Assembly (NCBI RefSeq): GCF_029815055.1
Contig: NZ_JAPPWA010000002.1
Coordinates: 1,426,001-1,490,000 of the forward strand
Length of the DNA stretch: 64,000 nt
Direction of reading: 5' to 3'
From: Ignatzschineria sp. RMDPL8A
Lineage (GTDB): Bacteria > Pseudomonadota > Gammaproteobacteria > Cardiobacteriales > Wohlfahrtiimonadaceae
Both the position numbers and the translations under genes were made by a program. Shown piece by piece: positions 1-9,254 of the stretch. The notes beneath the pieces were generated by a model. That model was not told the origin of the DNA. It searched no databases and saw only the letters and a program-made list of their open reading frames with translations. Numbering within the stretch: position 1 is the first letter of the stretch; each line of letters starts with the position of its first letter.

Positions 1-269
1 GTTGTGGCGGATTTTAGCTCTTTTTGGAGCTCTTTAATGCGCGAATTTAACTCTAAAATTGTCGCTTCAGTCTCTTCAAACGCATCGCAACAATTGGGCT
101 CTGCCACCTTTTCAGTGGGTTTTTGCGTAGTCTCAGCCAGATTTGCATCGGCTTGAGTTACCCCATCATTGGCGTAAACCGATGAAAAAGATGCGATAAG
201 TGATAAAAACAAGAGGCATAAAATGGGACTTTGTAAACGCGCCTTAAGACGAGCGAGAGAGATCACCAT
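1..269 (-). CDS. secreted/periplasmic protein, N-terminal part only
   Basis: This gene is cut by the window start; about 89 codons are visible. The ATG at 269 follows a good ribosome site (AAGGAG about 8 nt upstream). The first ~36 residues form a signal peptide: basic start (R7, K9, R11), a hydrophobic run rich in L, I and F, and a probable cleavage after VYA before NDG. A low-complexity T/E/K/A linker with a CC pair follows, then a stretch from about residue 67 (ILELNSRIKELQKELK) with heptad character, probably a coiled coil. Exported coiled-coil proteins of this shape include periplasmic scaffold and peptidoglycan-associated factors, but the visible part gives no family. Function unknown. 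Confidence 0.6.
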   Translation of the reverse strand, partial: MVISLARLKARLQSPILCLLFLSLIASFSSVYANDGVTQADANLAETTQKPTEKVAEPNCCDAFEETEATILELNSRIKELQKELKSAT

Positions 270-386
270 AGATGAGGACTCCTTAACACAGCGATAATAC
301 CAATCGATATAAGATCAATTGGTGGGGTTAAAAAGAGTCCATGCTATCAAATTGAGCGGTTAAAAAGATTAAAGAAGCGTAAATTA

Positions 387-1580
387 TTACGGTGCGCGGT
401 CCGATTTGCTCGGGAAAAGCGCTAAAAAACCAATATAAAGAAGTGGGAGAGCACCTGAAATAAGGACAATGCCTCCCCATGACAGACTTTCCCAAATGGG
501 CGCGAAGAGCGTACTTCCGACAGCAGCGCCAATGTAGTAGGCGACAAAATAGAGGCTCGATGCCGTTCCGCGAAATTCGGTGGCGTGTTCGTTTACAAGC
601 GCAGCCGCAAGTGAGTGAGCGGCGATCATTCCAAAACTGACAAAACAAAGGCCGATCATCACAATCCAAATGCTGGGAATGCCGGTGAGTAGCGTACCAA
701 AGGCTAATATCCCAAGGGCGAAAAAGAGAATGATTTTTAACTGAATGCGATTGGCAAGAAAGCCTGCAATCGGCGCGCTTGGAACACCGCAAATAAGCGC
801 TAAATAGAGCGATCCAATCGCTGCAACCGAGAGATAAAAGGGAGACCCTTCAAGATAAAAGGGCAGATAGGTCCAGACGGCAGAGTAGGTCATCTGAATC
901 ATAAATCCGATGCCAAAATAGCGCAGTAAGGTGTTATTTTTTAGATGGAAGGCAAAGCCTTTTAGATTCTCTTTAAATGAGCCCTGCGTTGCGCGGAAAA
1001 AGCGAGATTTTGGCAGAATAAACGTAATGAGCAGTGACACCACGGCGCCTGCCGTTCCCAAAATAAAAAAGGCCGTTTGCCAAGAATAATGATCGGTAAT
1101 TATTCCCGTTGCAATCCGCCCAAGCATGCCACCAAAGGCGTTTGCTGCGATATAGATCGATACCGCAATTTTTAGGTCGCGTTTGGCGATCTCTTCACCC
1201 ATATAGGCAAGGGCGGATGCAGGAAGCGCTGCCACCGCAAAGCCTTGGATAAAGCGCAAAATGATAATTAAAGTAAAGGAGTGGGTCATCGGGATGAGTA
1301 AAAAAGTGATGACCGATAGGAACAGGGAACCGAGCACAAATGAACGCCTACCATAGCGATCGGTCAACATGCCAAGGACATTTAGCCCAATAATGAGTCC
1401 GATAATACTAAACGACATCGTGAGGCTTACAACGGTGATTGAGACCTCAAATTCGCGCGCAAGCACCGGTAAAATTGGTTGAAGCGGGTAAAGAAATGCA
1501 AAGATAAAAATGGAGGCGAGACCAAGACTGATCGAGATCTTCCAGAACTCGGGGTCTTTGAGAGTATAGGGCGTTGGCAT
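387..1580 (-). CDS. MFS transporter, YnfM/arabinose-efflux type
   Basis: A 397-residue inner-membrane protein with about 12 hydrophobic segments, the usual size of a major facilitator. The MFS loop signature DRYGRRS lies near residue 75. The N-terminal FLYPLQPILPVLAREF block, ALAYMGEEI and GMLGRI match what I recall of the YnfM-like proton-driven drug exporter group. The substrate cannot be read from sequence. It is a single-gene unit on the minus strand; the start has no strong ribosome site. A 9-bp inverted repeat about 65-90 bp upstream could be an operator. Family call is firm; the subgroup is by recall. Confidence 0.75.
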   Translation of the reverse strand: MPTPYTLKDPEFWKISISLGLASIFIFAFLYPLQPILPVLAREFEVSITVVSLTMSFSIIGLIIGLNVLGMLTDRYGRRSFVLGSLFLSVITFLLIPMTHSFTLIIILRFIQGFAVAALPASALAYMGEEIAKRDLKIAVSIYIAANAFGGMLGRIATGIITDHYSWQTAFFILGTAGAVVSLLITFILPKSRFFRATQGSFKENLKGFAFHLKNNTLLRYFGIGFMIQMTYSAVWTYLPFYLEGSPFYLSVAAIGSLYLALICGVPSAPIAGFLANRIQLKIILFFALGILAFGTLLTGIPSIWIVMIGLCFVSFGMIAAHSLAAALVNEHATEFRGTASSLYFVAYYIGAAVGSTLFAPIWESLSWGGIVLISGALPLLYIGFLALFPSKSDRAP

Positions 1581-1644
1581 GGTGGTGATTTTTATTCTTA
1601 TATAATGAGATATTTCTATCTATCACCATATTACAACTTTACAA

Positions 1645-1670
1645 AAAATCAAGTATCTTAGCTTGATTTT
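1645..1670. promoter_or_regulatory. perfect 9-bp inverted repeat, operator or weak terminator
   Basis: AAAATCAAG and CTTGATTTT flank an 8-nt spacer. It lies in the gap upstream of the MFS gene. Symmetry and position suit a dimeric repressor of an efflux gene. A T-rich flank on both sides means a bidirectional terminator is the main alternative. Confidence 0.3.
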
Positions 1671-1732
1671 TAGCAGGTTAAATTGGGATTTTAGCACCTT
1701 ATCGAGGGTAAGCGATTCTTTTCGATATGGAA

Positions 1733-1759
1733 TTTAAAAACCACGCCGAAACGTGGTTT
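1733..1759 (-). terminator. intrinsic terminator after the sulfatase-fold gene
   Basis: On the minus strand AAACCACG pairs with CGTGGTTT around a 6-nt loop and is followed directly by a T-run. It sits 26 bp past the stop of the 1785-3356 gene. Confidence 0.65.
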
Positions 1760-1784
1760 GTGTGTCAATAGAGTGAAAATGTAT

Positions 1785-3356
1785 CTATTTATGAGATGCA
1801 TCGTCTTGCTTGGGGAGCCAAAAGCGAGAGAAGAGGCGTCCCCATCGGCTTAATGTATGATCAAGTTCGGTTACTGAATTAAAGTCGGTATAGATACTCT
1901 CATTATCTTCATTTAATAGATTACGCCCAAAATGTTGCGCTTCAAGCGGAAATCCAGCGTAGTTTAATATAGTAACGCCTTCATCAAACGCAAGGCCGGG
2001 CTTATCGATGGTGCGATTATCCATTTTTTCAAAATCAACCACAATAAAGGTATTAGTACGATTGGGAATGTTGAGCAGCACTGAGGTGATTTTTCCGGCT
2101 GGAAAGAGGTGGTCGGAGGCGATGACCAGTAGGGTATCATCTGCGCTTTCATGGTGTTTAAGATATTGATAAAAATCCTCAATAATGCCATCTAAACAGT
2201 GTAAAACGCGTGGCATCACATATTTATAGCGATCATAATGAACGTCTTGACAGCGAAGCGCATCGACATGTCCATCTTCAAAGTGTGTATCAAGGGTATT
2301 GATGACCATAAAATAGGGCGCCTCTTGTTGGCTCAATTCATCGACTTTTTCCTTCATAAAGGCAAACAGATCATAATCGTGCATTCCACCATTCCAACTA
2401 TCGAGCACATATTGATGATTGTGAAGCGCATTCATGCGGGGATAATCATAAATCTCCTCGGGGGAGAAACCATGTTGCGTATAGAAAATCCCTTTATTGG
2501 TAAATGTTTGCAGATATCCTGTTAAAAAGAGGTTGTGATAACCATTCTCTTTTAGCATATCGCCCATGCAAATCCCGTTGGGGAGAAAAGTATTCCGTTT
2601 ATTGCGCTCGTGGCCGGTGTTACGGTTGATAAGTGGAATGGCGCACTGAGAGGCGACGGTTCCGGTAATCGTATTGGAGGTGATATTGAGCTGTTTAATA
2701 TTGGTAAATTCAAGATGATTATCGGCAATGCGTTTTAAATTGGGCATAAGCTCAGGGAAATATTCATCGTTGGCATAAAATTGGCGCTCAACGCCTTCTA
2801 AAAACAGATAGATAATATTTTTCTTTTTGGCGCCTTCAGGAAGGAGATATTCCGCCTTTTGTGGACGTTTGTCATAGGCATCAAACTGGGCAATCTCGGC
2901 ATCACTTGGCTGGCTATAATAGAGTGTCCCCACGGTGCGAAGATTCATCGAAAGGGGGTGAAATATCAGCGTCGGAATGAGTCCTAATAAAAGCCAAGGG
3001 GAATAAGTTTTTTTCGGTGTATACGGCAAAATAAAACGAAGGGTAACCCAGTAACTCAACAGGGCACCACCGATTAAACCGCCACTAAAAATCATCAGCG
3101 GATAGAAATCATTTAAGCGATTAATCTCGCCAAAACCCATCGCTAAATGATAGAGAATCATCTCATTGATGCCACCGCCCACAAAGAAAAAGAGCAGGTA
3201 ACTAATGAGAAACAGAATAAGTAAAATCGCCGGTACCAAGGAGGCAAGGCGAAGCACCCATTTTGGGGTGTGTTGAGTGCGCACCGCCGTTAAAATAATG
3301 AGTGCAGTTCCAAGCGGAACCAGTAGCGTGGTGTAGATATTAAAAAATTGATCCAT
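1785..3356 (-). CDS. LTA-synthase/OpgB-like sulfatase-fold membrane transferase
   Basis: 523 residues: an N-terminal membrane part of four or five helices (about residues 1-155), then an extracytoplasmic sulfatase/alkaline-phosphatase-fold domain. Seen motifs: IIYLFLEGVER at the start of the domain, SNTITGTVASQC with the probable catalytic Thr/Ser region, TGYLQTFTNKG, VINTLDTHFED, and the late metal-ligand block VIASDHLFP. The ASQC-IPL segment resembles E. coli OpgB (MdoB), which moves phosphoglycerol from phosphatidylglycerol onto periplasmic glucans. This protein is much shorter than the ~760-residue OpgB. Likely role: transfer of phosphoglycerol or phosphoethanolamine to an envelope glycan. 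Acceptor unknown. It appears to be a single-gene unit ending at a terminator. Confidence 0.65.
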   Translation of the reverse strand: MDQFFNIYTTLLVPLGTALIILTAVRTQHTPKWVLRLASLVPAILLILFLISYLLFFFVGGGINEMILYHLAMGFGEINRLNDFYPLMIFSGGLIGGALLSYWVTLRFILPYTPKKTYSPWLLLGLIPTLIFHPLSMNLRTVGTLYYSQPSDAEIAQFDAYDKRPQKAEYLLPEGAKKKNIIYLFLEGVERQFYANDEYFPELMPNLKRIADNHLEFTNIKQLNITSNTITGTVASQCAIPLINRNTGHERNKRNTFLPNGICMGDMLKENGYHNLFLTGYLQTFTNKGIFYTQHGFSPEEIYDYPRMNALHNHQYVLDSWNGGMHDYDLFAFMKEKVDELSQQEAPYFMVINTLDTHFEDGHVDALRCQDVHYDRYKYVMPRVLHCLDGIIEDFYQYLKHHESADDTLLVIASDHLFPAGKITSVLLNIPNRTNTFIVVDFEKMDNRTIDKPGLAFDEGVTILNYAGFPLEAQHFGRNLLNEDNESIYTDFNSVTELDHTLSRWGRLFSRFWLPKQDDASHK

Positions 3357-3412
3357 AATCAGTTAGCCGTTTTATACCTTCATTGAGCATTTTCGTGATG
3401 ATCCTTGAGCGG

Positions 3413-6400
3413 TTACATCTGATATTGCAATTTAAATTGTAAAACATTGTGGAACTCAAGTTTCAGCGCCTCGAACGTTTCATCTTCTGGGTAGAAAAAT
3501 TGTGTTTCGCTCAATTGAATGATGCAGGAGCCAAAGTCTGTTTCGTACCGCATAATCATGGGGACGCCACGGGGAACCGGCGACCAGACCTCTTCTCCGG
3601 TGGGGCTTCGGCGGATTAGACGCTGTTCGGGTACCTCTGTGGGTAGAGTTGCCATCAGGCGTTTGACAAGATCAAGATCGATCGGCACTAGATTTTTAAT
3701 CGAGAGAAATTGGGCTCGTTCATAGCGCATCATATCGAGTGTATGCAGCGAAACCGGGCGGATGCTCATGCGATTATTATAATCATCCCACACAAGGCCC
3801 CCGCGTAAAAAGAGAATTTCATCGACTTTAAGATTGCCGGCAAAGCGCTCAATCATCTCGTCAAACAGGCGAATCTCCATGCGATTAAAGCGATCGTCCA
3901 GGGTGACAAAGGTCATCTTGTTGCCCGCCTTGCTATAAGTGGTGCGCAGATCGGTAATCAGCCCCGCGGTGATGCTCGAATCATCGTTATTGTTATAGCG
4001 TTTGTAGGTGGGCTCCGGCATATTCATAATGGCGCTGATGGAGTTGGTGATGATTTGGTCGATCTCCGTTTGATATTGATCGATCGGGTGCGCGGTTAAG
4101 AAAAATCCGAGCGTCGCTTTTTCCATCTGCAAGAGCTCAAATTCACTTAGCGGCGTCGCGGGTTGCAACTCATGTTGCACCGCTTCGGCAGGGCCTGCAT
4201 CAAAAAGTCCAAAGAGATCATCTTGGCCACTGGCGAGGTTTTTATGATGTTGATCGGCAAGTTTAAGTGCCTCCGGCAGCGTTTCAAAAAGTTGCGCACG
4301 ATAGGCGGCGCGATCGAGCACCGTTTCGAGAGATTCATCAAAGCAATCAAGGGCACCGGCGCGAATTAAGATCTCAATGGCGCGTTTATTGGTTCTTGAG
4401 AGATCGATGCGGCGGCAAAAATCAAATAGATCTTGGTAAGGCCCATTTTTATCGCGCTCTGCGGTTAATTGCTCCGCGGCCGCTTTCCCGTAACCTTTAA
4501 GCGCCCCTAAACCATAGATAATCTCATTTTGACGATTGACGGTAAATTGATAGTAGGACTCATTGACATTCGGGCGACGAATCGGAATCTCCATCGCCAT
4601 ACACTCTTCAATAAAGATCACCACTTTATCGGTGTGATCGAGGTCAGAGGAGAGTACGGCGGCCATAAATTCCGCAGGATAATGATGTTTTAAATAGGCC
4701 GTTTGATAGGAAAGCAGGGCGTAGGCGGCGGAGTGAGATTTGTTAAATCCGTAGCCGGCGAATTTTTCCATCAGATCAAAAAGGTGTCCCGCTTTTTCTT
4801 TATCAAAGCCAAGCTCATCGGCCCCTTTCATAAAGAGAATGCGCTGTTTCTCCATCTCTTCAGGGAGCTTTTTACCCATAGCACGACGCAGCAAGTCCGC
4901 GCCACCGAGGCTATAATTCCCGATGATTTGCGAGATCTGCATAACCTGTTCTTGGTAAACAATCACCCCGTAGGTTGGTTTCAGCACCGGCTCAAGTTCA
5001 TCAAAAGGATAATCCACATCGGCAAGCCCGTGTTTTCGGTTGATAAAGTCCTCAACCATGCCCGATTCAAGCGGGCCAGGACGGAAAAGTGCCACAAGTG
5101 CGACAATGTCCTCAAACGTATCGGGCTGCATGCGGCGAAGCAGGTCCTTCATCCCGCGGGATTCAAGCTGGAAGACGGCGGTGGTTTGGCACGCTTTTAG
5201 AAGATCAAAGGTGGGTTTATCATCGAGCGGAATGGCTTGAATATCGATGGTTTTATCGCGGTTATATTCGATATTTTTGAGCGCCCAATCGATAATGGTG
5301 AGCGTTCGCAGCCCTAAGAAGTCAAATTTAACGAGGCCCGCCGATTCAATATCATCTTTATCATATTGCGTTACAAGCGCGGCGGATCCTTCCTCGCAAT
5401 AGAGGGGGGAAAAGTCGGTGAGTTTGGTTGGGGCGATCACAACACCGCCGGCGTGCCGTCCGACCGATTTGGTTAAGCCTTCGAGCTGCTTTGCAAAATC
5501 GATGAGGATTTTAACCTCTTCATCTTGGTGATAGAGATCGTGGAGTTCAGGCTCTTGCATCATCGCTTTTTCAAGAGTAATGCCAAGCTCAAAAGGGATC
5601 AGTTTTGCGATATTATCCACAAATCCATAAGGATGGCCAAGCGCGCGCCCAACATCCCGAACCACCGCTTTTGCCGCCATCGTCCCGTGGGTTGCAATCT
5701 GCGAAACCGCCTCGCGCCCATAGGTATTGGCCACATATTCAATAACGCGGTCACGACCTTCCATACAAAAGTCTACGTCAAAGTCCGGCATCGAGACCCG
5801 TTCGGGGTTTAAAAAGCGCTCAAAGAGAAGGTCATAGGGTAGTGGGTCAAGATCGGTAATTTTTAGTGCCCACGCCACAAGAGAGCCCGCTCCCGAACCT
5901 CGTCCGGGCCCGACGGGGATGGCGTTATCTTTGGCCCATTGAATAAAGTCTGCAACGATCAGGAAGTAGCCGGGAAAGCCCATATTAATAATGACGTTGA
6001 GCTCCGTATCGAGCCGTTCCCAATATTTTTTATGGCTGTCGCGCGTCTCTTTACCGATGCGCTCCTCAAGGCCTACTTCCGATTTATGGCGGAAATACTC
6101 ATCCATCGTCATTCCCTCAGGAATGGGGAAGTTCGGCAATTGCGGCACGCCTAGGGTAAGTTTTACGTTACAGCGTTTTGAGATCTCGACGGAGTTTTTA
6201 AGCGCTTCGGGAAGATCGGCAAAGAGCGCCTCCATCTCCTCGGGAGAACGTAAATATTGCTCTTTAGTGTAGTTTTTAGGGCGATTCGGATCGCTCAATA
6301 CATGGCCCGATTGAATGCAGGAGCGCACCTCATGAGCCTCAAAGTCTGATGACTCCATAAAACGCACTTCATTATGCGCCACTAACGGGAGATTTTGCGC

Positions 6401-6958
6401 TTTTGCAAAGGGAATTGCCGCTTGAATAAAACGTTCATCATCTTCTGAGTTGGTTCGTTTGACACCAATATAGAGGCGATTATCGCTAAAGGGCTTAAAG
6501 AGCCCTTGAAGGGTGTGAAACGCCGCTTCTTCCGAGAGATTTAAGAGGGCATGCCCAAGGTGACTCTCTTTCGATAAAATCACAATCAGTCCTTCGTGAT
6601 ACTCATTTAACCACTCAGGCTTAATGTGCGGAACGCCTCGAATTTGTCCTTCGCGGTAGCCTTTACTTAAAATCTCGGCAAGATTGAGATAACCATCGTG
6701 ATTTTGCGCAAGAAGTGTAATTTTTCCAACCCGATCATCTTCTTCGGTAACAAGCAGTGCATCGGCTCCAAAGATCGGCTTAATGCCATTTTTAAGCGCC
6801 TCTTTATAAAACTTGATTGCGCCAAATTCATTGCCTAAATCGGTGAGTGCCACCGCCGTTGCCCCTTGTTCTTTAAGCCGAGCAAAGAGAGGTTTAATCC
6901 GGATAATCCCGTCAGAAATGGAAAATTCAGTATGTAAATTTAGATGAACAAAGCTCAT
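3413..6958 (-). CDS. dnaE: DNA polymerase III subunit alpha
   Basis: Replicative polymerase catalytic subunit, 1181 residues against about 1160 in E. coli. The N-terminal PHP domain (about 1-270) begins FVHLNLHTEFSISDG. The PolIII palm follows, with PDFDVDF holding two catalytic aspartates near residue 405 and the third in the LVKFDFLGLRTLT block near 560. The fingers carry YGVIVYQEQVMQ. The C-terminus has helix-hairpin-helix and OB-fold parts (TFVTLDDR) and a tau-binding tail. The C-terminal third shows no truncation. It is transcribed alone; the downstream membrane gene starts about 57 bp later on the same strand, so read-through is possible. Confidence 0.97.
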   Translation of the reverse strand: MSFVHLNLHTEFSISDGIIRIKPLFARLKEQGATAVALTDLGNEFGAIKFYKEALKNGIKPIFGADALLVTEEDDRVGKITLLAQNHDGYLNLAEILSKGYREGQIRGVPHIKPEWLNEYHEGLIVILSKESHLGHALLNLSEEAAFHTLQGLFKPFSDNRLYIGVKRTNSEDDERFIQAAIPFAKAQNLPLVAHNEVRFMESSDFEAHEVRSCIQSGHVLSDPNRPKNYTKEQYLRSPEEMEALFADLPEALKNSVEISKRCNVKLTLGVPQLPNFPIPEGMTMDEYFRHKSEVGLEERIGKETRDSHKKYWERLDTELNVIINMGFPGYFLIVADFIQWAKDNAIPVGPGRGSGAGSLVAWALKITDLDPLPYDLLFERFLNPERVSMPDFDVDFCMEGRDRVIEYVANTYGREAVSQIATHGTMAAKAVVRDVGRALGHPYGFVDNIAKLIPFELGITLEKAMMQEPELHDLYHQDEEVKILIDFAKQLEGLTKSVGRHAGGVVIAPTKLTDFSPLYCEEGSAALVTQYDKDDIESAGLVKFDFLGLRTLTIIDWALKNIEYNRDKTIDIQAIPLDDKPTFDLLKACQTTAVFQLESRGMKDLLRRMQPDTFEDIVALVALFRPGPLESGMVEDFINRKHGLADVDYPFDELEPVLKPTYGVIVYQEQVMQISQIIGNYSLGGADLLRRAMGKKLPEEMEKQRILFMKGADELGFDKEKAGHLFDLMEKFAGYGFNKSHSAAYALLSYQTAYLKHHYPAEFMAAVLSSDLDHTDKVVIFIEECMAMEIPIRRPNVNESYYQFTVNRQNEIIYGLGALKGYGKAAAEQLTAERDKNGPYQDLFDFCRRIDLSRTNKRAIEILIRAGALDCFDESLETVLDRAAYRAQLFETLPEALKLADQHHKNLASGQDDLFGLFDAGPAEAVQHELQPATPLSEFELLQMEKATLGFFLTAHPIDQYQTEIDQIITNSISAIMNMPEPTYKRYNNNDDSSITAGLITDLRTTYSKAGNKMTFVTLDDRFNRMEIRLFDEMIERFAGNLKVDEILFLRGGLVWDDYNNRMSIRPVSLHTLDMMRYERAQFLSIKNLVPIDLDLVKRLMATLPTEVPEQRLIRRSPTGEEVWSPVPRGVPMIMRYETDFGSCIIQLSETQFFYPEDETFEALKLEFHNVLQFKLQYQM

Positions 6959-7160
6959 AGACGCGCCGTTACAATTGGGTAAATAAGGGATGGAATAAAA
7001 GATGAAATTGTATCACAAAAGGGGGATTTACAGGGAGGGAAAGCGGGCATTCTTTAATCGACTTCGTGGATGATTAAGTCTCGTTTAGAAGGAAAATCAG
7101 GCGATTACAAGGATGGAGTGAATCCTTGACCGCTCGCATTAGATGGTGCGTTTTAATTGA

Positions 7161-7176
7161 TATATAAATTTATATA
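7161..7176. promoter_or_regulatory. 16-bp perfect AT palindrome upstream of a promoter
   Basis: TATATAAATTTATATA is its own reverse complement and ends 7 bp before the -35 box of the next gene. This is a plausible repressor or activator site for the small CMD-family gene. AT-rich chance palindromes are common, so the call is tentative. Confidence 0.3.
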
Positions 7177-7183
7177 ATATCGT

Positions 7184-7211
7184 TTGATAAATATAAAACA
7201 CCTGCTATACT
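7184..7211 (+). promoter_or_regulatory. sigma-70-type promoter for the CMD-family gene
   Basis: TTGATA at 7184-7189, a 16-nt spacer and TATACT at 7206-7211. Transcription would start near 7218, leaving a leader of about 75 nt before the ATG at 7294. Confidence 0.6.
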
Positions 7212-7293
7212 ACTCTCACATTCCTTGATTGTGATCTAATCAAAGAGATATATCGAAGACCATAATTTGAATAACGAATTAGGAGTAACAGCA

Positions 7294-7632
7294 ATGGCTG
7301 ACTATAAAGCATTAGCAAAGCAGGTAAAAGAAGAACGTAGATTTTTAATGAATGAGTGCCAAGAAGTCGGTAAAGCGATGTATGGCCTTCATATGGCGGC
7401 GGTGAAAGACGGCGCACTAGAGAAAAAAACGAAAGAATTAATTGCGCTTGGCATTGCTATCAGTAAACAGTGTGAAGGATGCATTGTCGCGCACGTAGAA
7501 TCGCTTTTAGCGATGGGCGCAACGCTTGAAGAGATCGCGGAAGTGGTCGACGTTGCGGTTCTAATGGGCGGAGGCCCTGCGGTTACTTATGGTGGTAAAG
7601 CCATTGAGATCGCAAAACAGCTCAGTGCATAA
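7294..7632 (+). CDS. carboxymuconolactone decarboxylase family (AhpD-like) protein
   Basis: 112 residues. The ATG at 7294 is chosen because AGGAG lies 8 nt upstream; a TTG at 7267 would only add residues that overlap the ribosome site. The body matches the CMD fold: KTKELIALGIAIS helix, then the redox motif CEGC (about residues 67-70) followed by HVESLLAMGATLEEIAEV and a Gly-rich end. In this family the CxxC pair with a downstream His gives alkylhydroperoxidase-type thiol chemistry. Many members are stand-alone proteins of unknown substrate. It has its own promoter and terminator, so it is a single-gene unit. Confidence 0.85.
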   Translation: MADYKALAKQVKEERRFLMNECQEVGKAMYGLHMAAVKDGALEKKTKELIALGIAISKQCEGCIVAHVESLLAMGATLEEIAEVVDVAVLMGGGPAVTYGGKAIEIAKQLSA

Positions 7633-7697
7633 TTTAATGTAATCCACATTAGAAAATGCAGTAACATCTTTTCGATTGCTAAATCTTTTAGTACTTT

Positions 7698-7724
7698 GAC
7701 CCAATCTCGTAGGTTGGGTCTTTT
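7698..7724 (+). terminator. intrinsic terminator after the CMD-family gene
   Basis: GACCCAA / TTGGGTC stem (7698-7704 with 7714-7720), 9-nt loop, then TTTT. Confidence 0.7.
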
Positions 7725-7883
7725 CTGCGTTTTTCGGGGTAAATCCTCGGTGGATAATGGCATTAAAAATCGCATCAAACAAGGGCAAATCAAAAGGCTT
7801 GGACAGAGGCCCCTAAGTTCGATTATGATAGCGTAAGTGCATTAATATAATAATAAACGAGCGATCATAAAAGAGAGGAGTCT

Positions 7884-8279
7884 ATGACCAAGTTGCCGAC
7901 TGATTTAGCCCTTTTTAATTACCTTTATCGTGAATATGAAGCCCCATTTCGCGACTTTGATACTAAATCGCGTCCGACTAAAATGTATGTCCCGATCGAT
8001 TTAACGAAAACGGCGACGCATTTTCATCTCGATCCTGATCTCATCTACGCACGCTTTCTCTACTATTTGGAAGAAAAATATAGCATTAAACGGGAGCGCG
8101 GACCGGGGGTATCGCTCTTTTTAGAGATGAATGGTTCGCTTTGTGTCAATTATCCCTATCTTTCCGCGATTGTGGCCGATCTTCGGGTGGGCTTTCGTAA
8201 AGAGCTCTTTATTCTCTCTGCGTCACTCGTGGCGGTTGCGATCTCCATCATTGCGCTCTTAATTTCCGTGGTGAAGTAG
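7884..8279 (+). CDS. hypothetical protein with C-terminal membrane anchor
   Basis: 131 residues, start supported by AGAGGAG 6-7 nt upstream. Residues about 1-100 are soluble and mixed charged, with a short helical segment (LDPDLIYARFLYYLEEKY) that could belong to a winged-helix-like fold. Residues about 107-130 are one transmembrane helix (ELFILSASLVAVAISIIALLISVV), so it looks tail-anchored. I do not recognise a family. It stands alone between two terminators. Confidence 0.6.
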   Translation: MTKLPTDLALFNYLYREYEAPFRDFDTKSRPTKMYVPIDLTKTATHFHLDPDLIYARFLYYLEEKYSIKRERGPGVSLFLEMNGSLCVNYPYLSAIVADLRVGFRKELFILSASLVAVAISIIALLISVVK

Positions 8280-8317
8280 TGTTAAGCGCGTAAGAGAGGA
8301 ATCGTTCATCAAAGAAC

Positions 8318-8352
8318 TCCCTCCAAGGTGATGGTCAAGTTGGAGGGATTGT
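8318..8352. terminator. bidirectional hairpin between convergent genes
   Basis: TCCCTCCAA (8318-8326) pairs perfectly with TTGGAGGGA (8340-8348) around a 13-nt loop; the following bases are only moderately T-rich. It lies between the hypothetical gene and the convergent MetQ-like gene. Confidence 0.5.
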
Positions 8353-8390
8353 TCTCATTCATGAGTGATTTATGGATTAGATTGTATCGA

Positions 8391-9239
8391 TTAATCCTGA
8401 TTCCATGCTTTCGGTATTATAAAGCCATCGTAAAGAGGCTCGGAATGAATATAATCACGAAACTCATCAGATTCGTAGGCCTCTTTCAGCGCCTTCGCCC
8501 ATTCGGTATCAAGGTCCTCACCGCGGATTGAGACAATCACCACATGTTCTTCAGGCGTTGCCTCAAGTGCCAATCCATCGCTCATTTTTAAGCCCGCATT
8601 AGCGATATAATTCCCATTAACAATGGCAAAGTCCACATCGTCTAACGTTCGTAAACTCTGCGCCGGATCGATCTCTAAAATCGAGAGCGTATAATTCCCC
8701 GGCAGAATCGATTTTGCACTGAATGTAGCAATCTCGGCATTTTCATCAATGGTAATCCAGCCAAGGGATTCCAGCAGGCGAGCGGCGCGTTCACCATTAA
8801 CGGGATCATTTGGAATTGTCACCGTCATTCCATCTTTCACCACATCAAGAGACGAATGGCGCGTTGAGCGGAGCGATTGGGGCGCGCTGGCCGTATCGGC
8901 GAGCTTTACCATATTCATTTTTAAAATGGGGTTGATACTCTCCATATAGGCGCGACTCTGGAAGACGGTGGCATCAATGGTGCCCTCCTTCATCGACGGA
9001 TTAAGCTGGTTATTTTGCGACACCACGCGTACTTTCACCTTAAATCCCTTCGCTTCGAGAATCGGGCGAATCCCCTTCTCAAATTGATCCACATAGGTGG
9101 ACGGGCCAAAACCAATGGTGATGGTTTTTGCCGCATCAGTATCGCCTTTATCGCCACAGCTACTCAAAAATAACATCGATAAGAGCGTAAGTGCGATAAG
9201 AAGTGGTCGTTTTAACATTGAATGAATTAAGGGCATCAT
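8391..9239 (-). CDS. MetQ/NlpA-family substrate-binding lipoprotein, divergent
   Basis: 282 residues. The start has a near-ideal AGGAGG. Lipoprotein signal with lipobox LSSC, lipid-anchored Cys at residue 28. The mature part is a two-lobed NlpA-type binding protein: KTITIGFGPS start, GTIDATVFQ, MTVTIPNDPVNGERAARLLESLGWI, DVDFAIVNGNYI. The usual MetQ block FQHKPYLD reads FQSRAYME, and the following PxGLY segment reads APQSLRS, so the pocket is altered. It is the last gene of metN-metI-oxidoreductase-metQ-metQ, 15 bp behind its paralogue. It delivers ligand to MetNI; the ligand may be a methionine derivative or another organosulfur compound. Confidence 0.85.
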   Translation of the reverse strand: MMPLIHSMLKRPLLIALTLLSMLFLSSCGDKGDTDAAKTITIGFGPSTYVDQFEKGIRPILEAKGFKVKVRVVSQNNQLNPSMKEGTIDATVFQSRAYMESINPILKMNMVKLADTASAPQSLRSTRHSSLDVVKDGMTVTIPNDPVNGERAARLLESLGWITIDENAEIATFSAKSILPGNYTLSILEIDPAQSLRTLDDVDFAIVNGNYIANAGLKMSDGLALEATPEEHVVIVSIRGEDLDTEWAKALKEAYESDEFRDYIHSEPLYDGFIIPKAWNQD

Positions 9240-9254
9240 ATAAACCTCCTTGTT

